From assembly GCA_002353575.1 (NCBI GenBank), contig DEJQ01000007.1:73969-137968 (forward strand): a stretch of 64,000 nucleotides of DNA. Reading direction: 5' to 3'. Position numbers and translations under genes: made by a program. The notes under the pieces are model-generated. The model was not told the DNA's origin. It searched no databases and saw nothing but the letters and a program-made list of their open reading frames with translations. The DNA is from Prevotellaceae bacterium UBA2744 (GTDB lineage: Bacteria; Bacteroidota; Bacteroidia; Bacteroidales; Bacteroidaceae). Shown here piece after piece: positions 27,412 through 35,869 of the stretch; position 1 is the stretch's first letter, and each line of letters begins with the position of its first letter.

Positions 27412-27454
27412 ATAAAAAAAGGATTAATCATGTGATAATTAACCCTCTTTTTTT
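27412..27454 (-). terminator. Terminator after the 27466-28290 lipoprotein gene
   Basis: A hairpin with small bulges (GGTTAATTATCA against TGATTAATCC on the minus strand) is flanked by T7 on one side and A7/T7 on the other. It lies 12 nt past the lipoprotein stop and could act in both directions. Confidence 0.6.
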
Positions 27455-27465
27455 GTATGTAATTT

Positions 27466-28290
27466 TTATGGTAATGTTACCCTAAGTTGCAAAGACCATC
27501 TATAGATTATTTTGGTTGAATAGTCTCGATAGAAATCTTCGTGAATAGTAATAGAATTATAACCTTTCGTAGCATTATATCTCAGACCTTTTCCTCCGTT
27601 GGAGCTAGGAGATGAGTCATATGTGCCACCATATACATAATAGGTACCAGAGGATGGATAATACTCATAATCAACTGTAGTTGTTTTACCATCTGCATAA
27701 GAAGCATAGCTATCATATACGACACCAGGGCCTATAGCCTTAATTGTTCCTTTTACCTTACCTTTTACTGTAGTACTGCTACTACCACCACTTGAGTTAT
27801 CTCCATCAGTATTATCCTCTACATTAGGAACTTCATTGGTATCGTTATTATCAACTACATTAGTATCATTGTTAGATACTACACCTTTTTTCAAAGTCAT
27901 AGTATGAGTAGTCGATTTTCCACTCCATTTGTATGACCCGCTGAAAGTTTCTCCAGAAATAGTGAAGTTTCCAATGACTGAATTTCCAGATGAAAGATAA
28001 GTCATCATGAAATCTCCATTAGAGTTGTAGAGAAAATTAAATTTCTCACCGTCAGCTGAACTGTAGCCACTTTTGTCGCTATAGAAAGTATAGGTGCCTC
28101 CTATAGGTGCTCCTGATTCTGAACATGAAACCAAAGTCCAAGTACCTACCAACTGAGAACTGATGTCGTTGGAACCTGATGAGTTTCCACTTTTGCCATC
28201 ATCGTCGCTACCGCACGACAAGATCATTGCATAGCACATAAAAATAGTTATGAGCGTTGTGGCTAAACTAAATACATTAATTTTTTTCAT
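27466..28290 (-). CDS. Lipoprotein with lipocalin-like domain and Ser/Thr/Asn-rich linker
   Basis: The 274-residue protein has a lipoprotein signal ending in AMILSCGSDDDG, the SDDD after Cys being common on exported Bacteroidetes lipoproteins. Residues 45-135 look like a lipocalin-type domain (LVGTWTLVSCSESG, TISGETFSGSYKWSG). A low-complexity linker (residues 138-175) leads to a Tyr-rich C-terminal domain. Function is unknown. Its start lies 74 nt beyond the U-tract of structured RNA element copy B, which sits between it and its likely promoter. Confidence 0.75.
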   Translation of the reverse strand: MKKINVFSLATTLITIFMCYAMILSCGSDDDGKSGNSSGSNDISSQLVGTWTLVSCSESGAPIGGTYTFYSDKSGYSSADGEKFNFLYNSNGDFMMTYLSSGNSVIGNFTISGETFSGSYKWSGKSTTHTMTLKKGVVSNNDTNVVDNNDTNEVPNVEDNTDGDNSSGGSSSTTVKGKVKGTIKAIGPGVVYDSYASYADGKTTTVDYEYYPSSGTYYVYGGTYDSSPSSNGGKGLRYNATKGYNSITIHEDFYRDYSTKIIYRWSLQLRVTLP

Positions 28291-28363
28291 AACTTTAATT
28301 TGTTAAGGTTAATAATAAGGTTAATTGGATTTCATAATATTTAATTACATCATTTATATAAAT

Positions 28364-28533
28364 AAAAAAACGCGGACAATTACTTTCGTCTACGTTTTCC
28401 TGGTATCGCCAAACACCAAACTGCTTTGAACGAGTAAAAGCCCACGCTTATAGCGTGAGCATCCAAACTTTTTACTCTTGCAGTTTTCTTAAATTGGCGA
28501 TTTAGGAAAACAAGAACTTAAGCGGACGCTTTT
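28364..28533 (-). ncRNA. Structured RNA element, copy B
   Basis: It aligns along its full length with 15811-15987. Paired arms include P1 28394-28401 with 28504-28511 and P3 28418-28424 with 28480-28486. Compared with copy A, one pair in P1 and three pairs in P3 change on both sides so that pairing is kept. Transcription from the promoter at 28599-28629 would place it in the 5' leader of the lipoprotein gene at 27466-28290, ending in seven U about 75 nt before that start codon. It could be a leader regulator or a free RNA ended by the U-tract. Confidence 0.72.
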
Positions 28534-28598
28534 GTAATATTTTATAAATCATTTGTCAATTCATAAGCAGGTAAAATTAAATTATTTTTTATTCTGTG

Positions 28599-28629
28599 CA
28601 AAAATACAAGTAAACATGCAAAATACAAA
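28599..28629 (-). promoter_or_regulatory. Promoter before structured RNA copy B
   Basis: TATTTTTG (complement of 28599-28606) follows TTTG (complement of 28626-28629) after exactly 19 nt, with an additional TTTG inside the spacer. The layout and much of the sequence equal the promoter at 16587-16617. Confidence 0.65.
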
Positions 28630-29106
28630 TTTATTTGTTATTTTTTTATTGAATTACCAATAGAGGTTCATTTTTGTTCATAAATATATTTTTCTTATTC
28701 TTTTCTCTTTAAATTCTATGAAGATGATTATAGGTTGTTGATAGTGTTGAAAAGAAAATGTTAAAAAACTTGCTTTTGAAGTTATCATTATTCCACTGGT
28801 AGTTTATTATAATACATATCAACATATAAAATAGGTTTAATCTTCTGATAATCTGTAGAAATGTAAAATTTATCAACAGGCTGTCAATAAATAGTTATAT
28901 GATAACTTTTCTGCGTTGAATACTGTTGACAAATAGCAAGAATGGAGTTGAAAAAATAATGATAAAAAATAATAACTTTCCATTGGCTTTCGAATTGAAA
29001 TTTTACTATCATTTTATATATAGTTCTACCCTATTTTGAGTTATTGAAAGTTATCCACATTATCCACAGTTTATCAACATAGTTATTGATATACGATAAG
29101 TGGATA

Positions 29107-29128
29107 TGCATAAAAACACTTTTATGCA
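29107..29128. repeat. 9-bp perfect inverted repeat in the oriC-like region
   Basis: TGCATAAAA at 29107-29115 and TTTTATGCA at 29120-29128 flank a 4-nt loop. The core ATGCATAAAA recurs near 29270. Confidence 0.7.
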
Positions 29129-29187
29129 GCTTGAGATTGGATAAAGAAAAATATGGGGTTAACTAAGGAATTTTTGCGCCTTAACTA

Positions 29188-29225
29188 AGAAAAACTTTTT
29201 TTCTAATTTGAAAAAAAGTTTTTCT
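29188..29225. repeat. 15-bp perfect inverted repeat, possible terminator
   Basis: Positions 29188-29202 and 29211-29225 are perfect inverted repeats with an 8-nt loop and long A and T runs. It may end transcription of the minus-strand glycosyltransferase gene (stop at 29288) before the oriC-like region, or be part of the origin. Confidence 0.6.
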
Positions 29226-29287
29226 ACACTATGTAATTTTTTCCAGTGTTAAAAGGAACTATAGAAATATGCATAAAACCTGAATAA

Positions 29288-30172
29288 TTATTCATTGTTT
29301 ATGATTTCTACCAGTTCGTCACTTTCCTTGGTTACTACCTTTCTGCAAAACATTCGTCCGCTATCTTTCAGTCTGTCATAATCGGAAGCATCCAGATGTT
29401 TTATGAATCCATGATAGTCTATGAAATGAAGAGGGGTGAGAGCCGGCAGACCTGGATATTTGTCTGTGTGCAGAATAGCGTTTTCCCTGAAAGGAGAATT
29501 GAAAATGATTGTCTGCAGACACATTTCCGACGGCACGAAACTATATCTGAAATAATTACGCAGAGGTTGCTGTTTCAGTCTATCCACTACATATCGGGCA
29601 CAGGCTGGAGTGATTGCCCAATAGTCCGAACCCTTATAGATATCACACTTTCTTCCGTCGATAGTGGCTTGAGGTGGTTTGTGGAAGAGTGGTTTCATTA
29701 TCCATCTTGAAGCTACGATCAGTTTGTCCTTCAACCATTGCGAACTGCATTTCAGGTCGCGGAAGAAGTGATAGTTTGTGTAATATGGATATTGAAGGTG
29801 AGCAGCAGTCATGTCGAAACCTGCAATAAATTCCTTCTTTGGATTTTCATTGAAAAAAACTACTATCTTCTCTGGATTCCACATCGGGTAGTCGAGTCCG
29901 CTCAGGCAAACAATATGACTATACTCTACCCCACTCCCCAGAACGGCTTTCAGCAGTTCCTCCTGATACAGGACCTGACTCCATCCGCCCCAGCTGGTCC
30001 AATGGCGGGGTACGAACCTTACCTTTCCCTGAAGAGCCTTTTCAAAGGGAGTGATATCCACTTTCTGGTCGATGTGTACATAGAAGTCAGCGTTGACTGA
30101 AAGTCGGTCCACCAGCCTTCTGAGTTGGTCTGGATCGGTATATGCAGATATGATGTATGCTATTCTTTTCAT
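29288..30172 (-). CDS. Core-2/I-branching-type (GT14) glycosyltransferase
   Basis: A 294-residue cytosolic enzyme with MKRIAYIISAYTDPDQLRRL, FYVHIDQKVDITPF, HWTSWGGWSQVLYQEELL, CLSGLDYPMW and GSDYWAITPACARYV, the motif series of the beta-1,6-N-acetylglucosaminyltransferase-like family. The ATG at 30172 is preferred to one at 30226, which would add 18 hydrophobic residues not seen in the family. It is the only minus-strand member beside the surface-glycan locus and diverges from the acyltransferase gene. Confidence 0.87.
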   Translation of the reverse strand: MKRIAYIISAYTDPDQLRRLVDRLSVNADFYVHIDQKVDITPFEKALQGKVRFVPRHWTSWGGWSQVLYQEELLKAVLGSGVEYSHIVCLSGLDYPMWNPEKIVVFFNENPKKEFIAGFDMTAAHLQYPYYTNYHFFRDLKCSSQWLKDKLIVASRWIMKPLFHKPPQATIDGRKCDIYKGSDYWAITPACARYVVDRLKQQPLRNYFRYSFVPSEMCLQTIIFNSPFRENAILHTDKYPGLPALTPLHFIDYHGFIKHLDASDYDRLKDSGRMFCRKVVTKESDELVEIINNE

Positions 30173-30205
30173 CAGAAAATCGATTATGAGTGCAAATATA
30201 AATAA

Positions 30206-30221
30206 TATTTTTGTACATTTG
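30206..30221 (+). promoter_or_regulatory. Two abutting -7 boxes before the surface-glycan run
   Basis: TATTTTTG at 30206-30213 and TACATTTG at 30214-30221 both match TAnnTTTG, 20-28 nt before the acyltransferase ATG. No clear TTTG -33 box was found. On the opposite strand TATATTTG (complement of 30193-30200) could serve the GT14 gene. Confidence 0.45.
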
Positions 30222-30240
30222 CGCACATTTTCTAATCTAA

Positions 30241-31332
30241 ATGAAAGAGAGAAATAATGCTTTCGATTTTCTGTGCGGTATCTGTATCATACGTATGATC
30301 ATGTTGCACATCACAGGCATCTGTGGATTCAGTAATGAGAGCTGGTGGACTCCGATTATGGATTGGAGCTATTATTTCATGTCTTTCTTCTTCTTCAAGG
30401 CGGGCTATTTCAACAAGACAATTTCGGGCAGTTCGAGGGAATTTATAGGCAAGAAAGCCAAGCAACTGCTTGTGCCGTACTTCGTGTGGGGACTCATTGG
30501 AAATGCCATTTTCTATTTCTTCGTCATCTTTATCCTTGACCCTAAGAATACTGTTGTAAAAGGACTGACTTTAAAGCACACCTGGGAGTCGAGTATGTTC
30601 TACGGCAATCCTCCCACTTGGTTTCTGTTCTCGTTTTTCATTGCTTATGTAGTGGCACACCTGATTTCCAAAGTGCCACCGCTTCTGCGTATTCCAATAC
30701 CTGAACAGATGCGTTGGCATCATCATAAGGCAGTGATAAATATTAAGTTGCACTGGGTCATACTTACTTTCCCGTTCATCAGTTGGTGGCTGTGGAAGGA
30801 AGGAAACCCGCTCTGGATGAGTCTGAACAATGTGTTTATCGGAATATATCTGTTCTACCTCGGTCGTCTGTGGCACTTCCTGATGGAAAAGATGGGAACC
30901 GTCTGTACAGTTGTGGTCTCGACACTTATGCTGGCAGTTTTCGTGGTGCTCAATCTGCATTACGGAGGAAAATATACTATGTCGGAAAATAATTGGGAAG
31001 GACAGGTATTCGTACTCGTAATCGACATCACCTTGTCGCTCTGCGGACTTTCCGGCCTGTTACTTTCTGTAAGGATGCCGCGAATACCCGTTATCAACTT
31101 CATCGGTCAGCATTCGATGGTGTTCTTCGTAGCTCATTATCCGATAATTCAGTTCTACAAACTGACTCGTTCAGCCAATGTGAAATCACTTAAAGGCAAC
31201 TGGGACGATTTCGTAATTCTTACGGTTGTGATTTTCGCCATATGCTTCCTTTTGGTTCCTTATGTAGAAAAAATCCCTTGGTTGAGTGGCAGGTTTAAGA
31301 AAAATAATGTATCTTCGCAGGTAAATACTTAG
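30241..31332 (+). CDS. Acyltransferase 3 family membrane protein
   Basis: The 363-residue protein has about ten membrane segments and the acyltransferase-3 start RNNAFDFLCGICIIRMIMLH, with the conserved basic/His residue in the first helix. KKAKQLLVPYFVWGLIGN and FIGQHSMVFFVAHYPII are further family landmarks. Such enzymes O-acetylate or otherwise acylate extracytoplasmic glycans. It is the first + strand gene of the surface-glycan locus, 5 nt before the TagD-like gene. Confidence 0.87.
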   Translation: MKERNNAFDFLCGICIIRMIMLHITGICGFSNESWWTPIMDWSYYFMSFFFFKAGYFNKTISGSSREFIGKKAKQLLVPYFVWGLIGNAIFYFFVIFILDPKNTVVKGLTLKHTWESSMFYGNPPTWFLFSFFIAYVVAHLISKVPPLLRIPIPEQMRWHHHKAVINIKLHWVILTFPFISWWLWKEGNPLWMSLNNVFIGIYLFYLGRLWHFLMEKMGTVCTVVVSTLMLAVFVVLNLHYGGKYTMSENNWEGQVFVLVIDITLSLCGLSGLLLSVRMPRIPVINFIGQHSMVFFVAHYPIIQFYKLTRSANVKSLKGNWDDFVILTVVIFAICFLLVPYVEKIPWLSGRFKKNNVSSQVNT

Positions 31333-31337
31333 AGAAT

Positions 31338-31772
31338 ATGGTAATAGGATATACGACAGGTGTATATGATTTGTTTCATATAGGACATCTCAACTTGTTG
31401 AAAAATGCCAAGGGCATGTGCGACAAGCTGATAGTAGGTGTAACAGTAGATGAACTGGTAGCTTACAAAGGTAAGCAGGCAATGATTCCGTTTGAAGACA
31501 GAATAGAATTAGTGCGCAGCTGCAAATACGTGGATGCGGCAGTTCCGCAATATGATATGGACAAGCTTACAGCCTGCAAAAAACTTGGTGCACAGTATTT
31601 GTTTGTAGGCGATGATTGGTATGGGACGGAAAAGTGGAACGAATATGAAAAGGATTTTGCAAAGGAAGGAATAAAAATCATCTATTTCCCATACACGAAG
31701 GGTATTTCGTCAACTAAGATAAATGAGGCACTCAATGCAGTAAGAAAACATAATTTACAGGATCTGAAATAA
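31338..31772 (+). CDS. Glycerol-3-phosphate cytidylyltransferase-like protein (TagD family)
   Basis: A 144-residue nucleotidyltransferase with GYTTGVYDLFHIGHLNLLKNAK, containing the HxGH motif, and YTKGISSTKINEAL, containing the ISSTxxx motif. It would make CDP-glycerol or a similar CDP-polyol from CTP. With LicD and an IspD/TarI-like gene nearby it suggests a polyol- or choline-phosphate decoration. The exact substrate cannot be read from sequence. Confidence 0.88.
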   Translation: MVIGYTTGVYDLFHIGHLNLLKNAKGMCDKLIVGVTVDELVAYKGKQAMIPFEDRIELVRSCKYVDAAVPQYDMDKLTACKKLGAQYLFVGDDWYGTEKWNEYEKDFAKEGIKIIYFPYTKGISSTKINEALNAVRKHNLQDLK

Positions 31773-31788
31773 AAAAACAGAGGATGCT

Positions 31789-32832
31789 ATGTACAACAAG
31801 AATTTCTGTCTCAGTTCATATATAGCCTTCAGATATATCTGGAAAGACGGTATGGACTTTTATAAGGGTTTTAAACACAACAATTACAAACCTGTTCCGA
31901 AAGAGCAGCAAATAGGTGTGAAGACTTCTGAAGACATAGACCGTGAAATCCGTCGTCAGGTAAACGAACTATATACTAAGTATGACAACATAGGCATATT
32001 GCTTTCAGGCGGAATGGATAGTGCCAACCTGGCTTCCTATCTAAAACCTGGCAGTCATGCATATACATTTATTTCCGACACAGGTGTGTTTAACGACGAT
32101 ATAGAGAGGGCAAAGAAATATTGTGAAAAGTTCGGACTCCAACATCATCTCATAAGCATTACCTTCGATGACTATAAATACTATACTCCGATAGTAATAG
32201 CAGCCAAGTCGGCACCTGTGCATTCTATCGAACCGCAAATCTACAAAGCAGCCATAGCTGCCAAGAAAGACGGAGTAGAGATGATTCTGGTAGGAGAAAG
32301 TGCCGACCTGATATTCGGAGGTATGGATAAGCTGATCACTCCTGAATGGACTTTCGATGCGTTCGTGAAAAGATATACATTCCTCGATCCTGAATTGGTG
32401 CTGCAGAACCCAGTATCGCAGATGGAGTTGTACGAGAAATATCGTATTGGCAAGGATGGCATTGACTTTATGCGCTTTATGGACGATGTCTTTGCCATCG
32501 AGAGTTCGAGTTCGTATCTGAACGCATTCTCTGTTGCCGGCTTGCCATATTACGACCCTTATGCACGATTAGTAATGTCGGAGCCTCTGGATATGAACAG
32601 AGTAAGAAACGGTGAGCCCAAATACCTTGTTCGCGGACTTTACGCTATGAAATATCCAGAGTTGCCTATACCTGAAAAAATTCCGATGCCGCGCCCTGTG
32701 GATTCTATCTTCAAGGATTGGGAAGGTCCGAAGCGAAGCGAATTTCGCAGTGATATACCTATGCAGCAGCTTACAGGAAACCAGAAATGGCAACTATGGT
32801 GTGCCGAGCTGTTCCTTCAGTTATACGATTAA
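31789..32832 (+). CDS. Asparagine synthase-like ATP pyrophosphatase
   Basis: The 347-residue protein has the PP-loop ILLSGGMDSANLASYL near residue 72, with VGESADLIFGGMDKL further on, as in the synthetase half of asparagine synthase. It has no N-terminal Cys or glutaminase domain, so it would need free ammonia, another amine, or a partner. Its place between TagD-like and LicD genes suggests amide or amine modification of a glycan precursor, which is inference. Confidence 0.78.
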   Translation: MYNKNFCLSSYIAFRYIWKDGMDFYKGFKHNNYKPVPKEQQIGVKTSEDIDREIRRQVNELYTKYDNIGILLSGGMDSANLASYLKPGSHAYTFISDTGVFNDDIERAKKYCEKFGLQHHLISITFDDYKYYTPIVIAAKSAPVHSIEPQIYKAAIAAKKDGVEMILVGESADLIFGGMDKLITPEWTFDAFVKRYTFLDPELVLQNPVSQMELYEKYRIGKDGIDFMRFMDDVFAIESSSSYLNAFSVAGLPYYDPYARLVMSEPLDMNRVRNGEPKYLVRGLYAMKYPELPIPEKIPMPRPVDSIFKDWEGPKRSEFRSDIPMQQLTGNQKWQLWCAELFLQLYD

Positions 32833-32845
32833 TAATAATGTCATA

Positions 32846-33700
32846 GTGAAACAACAGAATTATACCAGCGAGGAAATGAAGGAATGTCTGCTCAGGACAT
32901 TCAAATTCCTGAAGACCTTCCTTAAGGAACATGATTTACATTATGTAGCCTGTGGGGGAACTGTGCTCGGAGCTGTGCGTCATCACGGGTTCATTCCCTG
33001 GGATGATGATATAGACATATATATGCCGAGAGCCGATTACAATAGGCTCCTGCAGATGAACGACGAGCTGAAACCCTATGGTTACGAGATTGTATCGTTG
33101 AGGAATAAAGGCTATTATATTCCGTTTGCAAAGATTTCCCACATGGGATCTACTATCTGGGAATTAAAAAGGCACCCTTTTATTCTTGGAGTGTTTATTG
33201 ATATATTCCCACTCGACGAATTCGAAGAGAAAGAGGATATTATTACAGAGAGGCAATATAAAAGCCACTATTATTTCGACAAGTATATTAATGCAGTGAG
33301 TTCATATCCCGTTTCATTCATGTTGCAAAATCTACTGCACTTTAATATACATAATGTAGGAGTGTATCTGTTGTATTTATACAGACGCAGAAACCCGTGG
33401 AAGTATCTAAAAGACTTCCTTGAATTCGAATCGTCGTATGTAGGGGGCAAAGGCAGCAAGGCCGTATGTGTGACACAATGGGAAGGCAGGGTGTTTGAAT
33501 CGGAGTGGTTCAAGGATGTCATTGAAATGCCGTTTGAGGATACAACAGTCACAGTACCACGCCAATACGATGCATATTTACGCAAACTATATGGCGATTA
33601 CATGAAATTACCTCCAGAAGAAAAACGAGTGCCTCATCCACACTATTTTGTTGACCTCCACCATCGCTTGACACTTGAAGAAATAAAACATTCTAAGTAG
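32846..33700 (+). CDS. LicD family phosphotransferase
   Basis: LicD proteins move phosphocholine or a related phospho-group from a CDP-linked donor to a glycan. CGGTVLGAVRHHGFIPWDDD followed by IDIYMPRADYNRL is the family signature, with the DDDID metal-binding residues. The frame is open from 32750, but that part overlaps the AsnB-like gene. The GTG at 32846, giving MKQQNYTSEEMKECLLR, is the best start. This yields 284 residues. Confidence 0.9.
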   Translation: MKQQNYTSEEMKECLLRTFKFLKTFLKEHDLHYVACGGTVLGAVRHHGFIPWDDDIDIYMPRADYNRLLQMNDELKPYGYEIVSLRNKGYYIPFAKISHMGSTIWELKRHPFILGVFIDIFPLDEFEEKEDIITERQYKSHYYFDKYINAVSSYPVSFMLQNLLHFNIHNVGVYLLYLYRRRNPWKYLKDFLEFESSYVGGKGSKAVCVTQWEGRVFESEWFKDVIEMPFEDTTVTVPRQYDAYLRKLYGDYMKLPPEEKRVPHPHYFVDLHHRLTLEEIKHSK

Positions 33701-33710
33701 GAACCATCGT

Positions 33711-35156
33711 ATGCCGGTAACACTGAAGGACAAAGCTGCAAAAGGATTGTTTTGGTCTGCTTTCAATAGTGGCACCATACAACTGCTGAATGCTGTTTTC
33801 GGAATCATACTGGCAAGACGACTCTCGCAGGATGACTATGGACTCATAGGCATGCTGATGATTTTTGCACTCGTGGCAAATTCGTTGCAGGACAGCGGAT
33901 TCGTCACTGCTCTCACCAATCGGCGCGAAGCCACACACAGCGATTTTAATTCTGTCTTCTGGTTCAATGTGGTTGTGAGTTTCATGATGTATGTCCTTTT
34001 CTTCTTCCTGGCTCCGCTGATAGCCGGATTCTACAACGAACCTCTTCTCACATCTCTATCGAGATACTATTTCCTGGGATTCTTTATAGCCTCATTTAGT
34101 ATAGTGCCCAGAGCAATCCTGTTCAGACAGATACGTCAGAAACCACTTGCCATCATCGGAGTGGTTGCACTCCTTGTGTCAGGAACCGTAGGCATCATAA
34201 TGGCATATAACGGAATGGCATATTGGGGACTTGCCACCCAGACCATCCTGTTTAATCTGACTGTCTCTGTGCTGAGTTGGACAGTGAGCGGATGGCGCCC
34301 CTCGCTCACAGTTACGCTGCGACCTATACGTGAGATGTTCGGTTTCTCAAGCAAGATGCTTATAACAAACATCTTTAATCAGGTGAACAATAATATCTTT
34401 GCTCTGGTGATCGGAAAGCTTTACACAAAGAGTGAGGTGGGACTTTACAGTCAGGCTAATAAATGGAACATGATGGGAGCGCAGACCATAACCGGAATGG
34501 TTCAGGGAGTGGCACAACCCACCTTCGTACAGGTCGGAGATGATAAGGACCGACTCTGCCATTCGTTCAGCAAGATGCTCCGATTCACCTGCTTCGTCAG
34601 CTTTCCCGTTATGTTCGGACTCTCGCTGATAGCTCCTGAGTTTATCGTGATTCTCATTACGGAAAAGTGGTTGCCCAGTGCCATGCTGATGCGAATACTA
34701 TGTATAGGCGGAGCATTTCTGCCCATCTCGACCTTGTATTTCAATATGCTGATAGCACGAGGCAAGTCGAATATATATATGTGGAACATTATCTGTCAGG
34801 GACTGGTTATGCTGGCATCAATCATAATCATCCATTATCTGTCAGGGAATGTAAGGGATATGGTGATAGTTTATGCTTGCATCCTGGCACTTTGGGTACT
34901 TGTATGGCAGTATTTTGTGTGGCGAGAGATCGGATTCTCTCTTCTGCAAGCCCTGAAGGATATCCTGCCGTTCGGTCTGTTGGCAGCAGCAGCGATGATT
35001 TCCACCTACCTGCTGACTGAGTGCATTCAGAATATCTATTTGCTTCTGCTAAGCAGGATTCTGCTGGCAGCAATAATCTACATATCCGTACTGTGGCTGC
35101 TGAAGGCAAAGATTCTGCGCGAGAGCATCATTTATATCTACAAACGAAAACTATAG
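33711..35156 (+). CDS. Polysaccharide flippase (Wzx/MATE-like)
   Basis: The 481-residue protein has about twelve to fourteen membrane segments and the family start LKDKAAKGLFWSAFNSG, followed by QLLNAVFGIILARRLSQDDYGLIG. It would move lipid-linked glycan units across the inner membrane. No matching polymerase is seen in the window. It starts 10 nt after licD and ends 5 nt before the IspD-like gene. Confidence 0.9.
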   Translation: MPVTLKDKAAKGLFWSAFNSGTIQLLNAVFGIILARRLSQDDYGLIGMLMIFALVANSLQDSGFVTALTNRREATHSDFNSVFWFNVVVSFMMYVLFFFLAPLIAGFYNEPLLTSLSRYYFLGFFIASFSIVPRAILFRQIRQKPLAIIGVVALLVSGTVGIIMAYNGMAYWGLATQTILFNLTVSVLSWTVSGWRPSLTVTLRPIREMFGFSSKMLITNIFNQVNNNIFALVIGKLYTKSEVGLYSQANKWNMMGAQTITGMVQGVAQPTFVQVGDDKDRLCHSFSKMLRFTCFVSFPVMFGLSLIAPEFIVILITEKWLPSAMLMRILCIGGAFLPISTLYFNMLIARGKSNIYMWNIICQGLVMLASIIIIHYLSGNVRDMVIVYACILALWVLVWQYFVWREIGFSLLQALKDILPFGLLAAAAMISTYLLTECIQNIYLLLLSRILLAAIIYISVLWLLKAKILRESIIYIYKRKL

Positions 35157-35161
35157 ACATT

Positions 35162-35854
35162 ATGGCAAAACGGAATGTGGCAGTCGTCCTGGCTGGCGGT
35201 AAGGGTAGCAGAATGGGTGCAGATATACCCAAGCAGTTTTTTGAGATACAGGGAAAGACTGTACTGGAATATTCTGTCGAGGCTTTCGACAGCCATCCGT
35301 CAATTGACGAAGTAGTTATAGTGTCACACAAAGACTATATCGACAGGGTAGGGGATTTGGTAAAGAAAAATAACTACAGGAAGGTAGCTGCCATTCTGGA
35401 AGGCGGTAGAGAACGCTACGACAGCAGTCTTGCAGCCGTCAGGAAATATGCAACTGAGGATGTGGTTCTGATACTTCACGATGCTGCTCGTCCGCTTGTG
35501 TCTAAACGCATTATAGACGATGTGATTTCTACGATGAAATCGGCAAAAGCATGTGGAGTAGCTATTGCCTCGACCGATACCATATTGGTGTGCAATGACG
35601 GTGTACTCAATAGTGTGCCTGACCGCAAGAGTATGTATAGGGCTCAGACTCCACAGGCTTTTGATATAGAGGTGATTCGTTCAGCATACGAAATCGGATT
35701 GAAGGATTCTGCTTTCACGGCAACCGACGATTGCGGAGTCGTTTTGAAATACCGCCCCGACATACCAATCAGAATCGTTGAGGGAGAGGAGTCAAACCTG
35801 AAGGTTACTTTCCGCGACGACCTGAAGATGCTTGAGTTATATTTGAATAAATAA
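35162..35854 (+). CDS. IspD/TarI-type sugar- or polyol-phosphate cytidylyltransferase
   Basis: A 230-residue enzyme with the CTP-binding VVLAGGKGSRMGADIPKQF and LHDAARPLV, RAQTPQAFD and ATDDCGVV motifs shared by IspD (methylerythritol pathway) and TarI (ribitol-5-phosphate). The ATG at 35162 is preferred; an upstream frame from 35021 is inside the flippase. The locus of TagD, LicD and glycosyltransferases favours a glycan role, but it could also be the genome's IspD. Confidence 0.88.
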   Translation: MAKRNVAVVLAGGKGSRMGADIPKQFFEIQGKTVLEYSVEAFDSHPSIDEVVIVSHKDYIDRVGDLVKKNNYRKVAAILEGGRERYDSSLAAVRKYATEDVVLILHDAARPLVSKRIIDDVISTMKSAKACGVAIASTDTILVCNDGVLNSVPDRKSMYRAQTPQAFDIEVIRSAYEIGLKDSAFTATDDCGVVLKYRPDIPIRIVEGEESNLKVTFRDDLKMLELYLNK

Positions 35855-35869
35855 CTGATTTGAAACTAT

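Larger units (their letters stand above)
28640..29280. other. oriC: Candidate chromosomal replication origin (oriC)
   Basis: This gene-free AT-rich stretch has two abutting TTATCCACA boxes at 29051-29059 and 29060-29068, TTATCAACA at 28870-28878 and 29071-29079, TGTTGACAA at 28924-28932 and TGTTGATAG at 28737-28745, all exact or near DnaA boxes. Very AT-rich runs (about 28948-28978) could unwind. TTAACTAAG is repeated at 29159 and 29181, 22 nt apart, and two perfect palindromes lie at 29107-29128 and 29188-29225. Genes to the left run leftward and most to the right run rightward. dnaA itself is not nearby. Confidence 0.62.
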
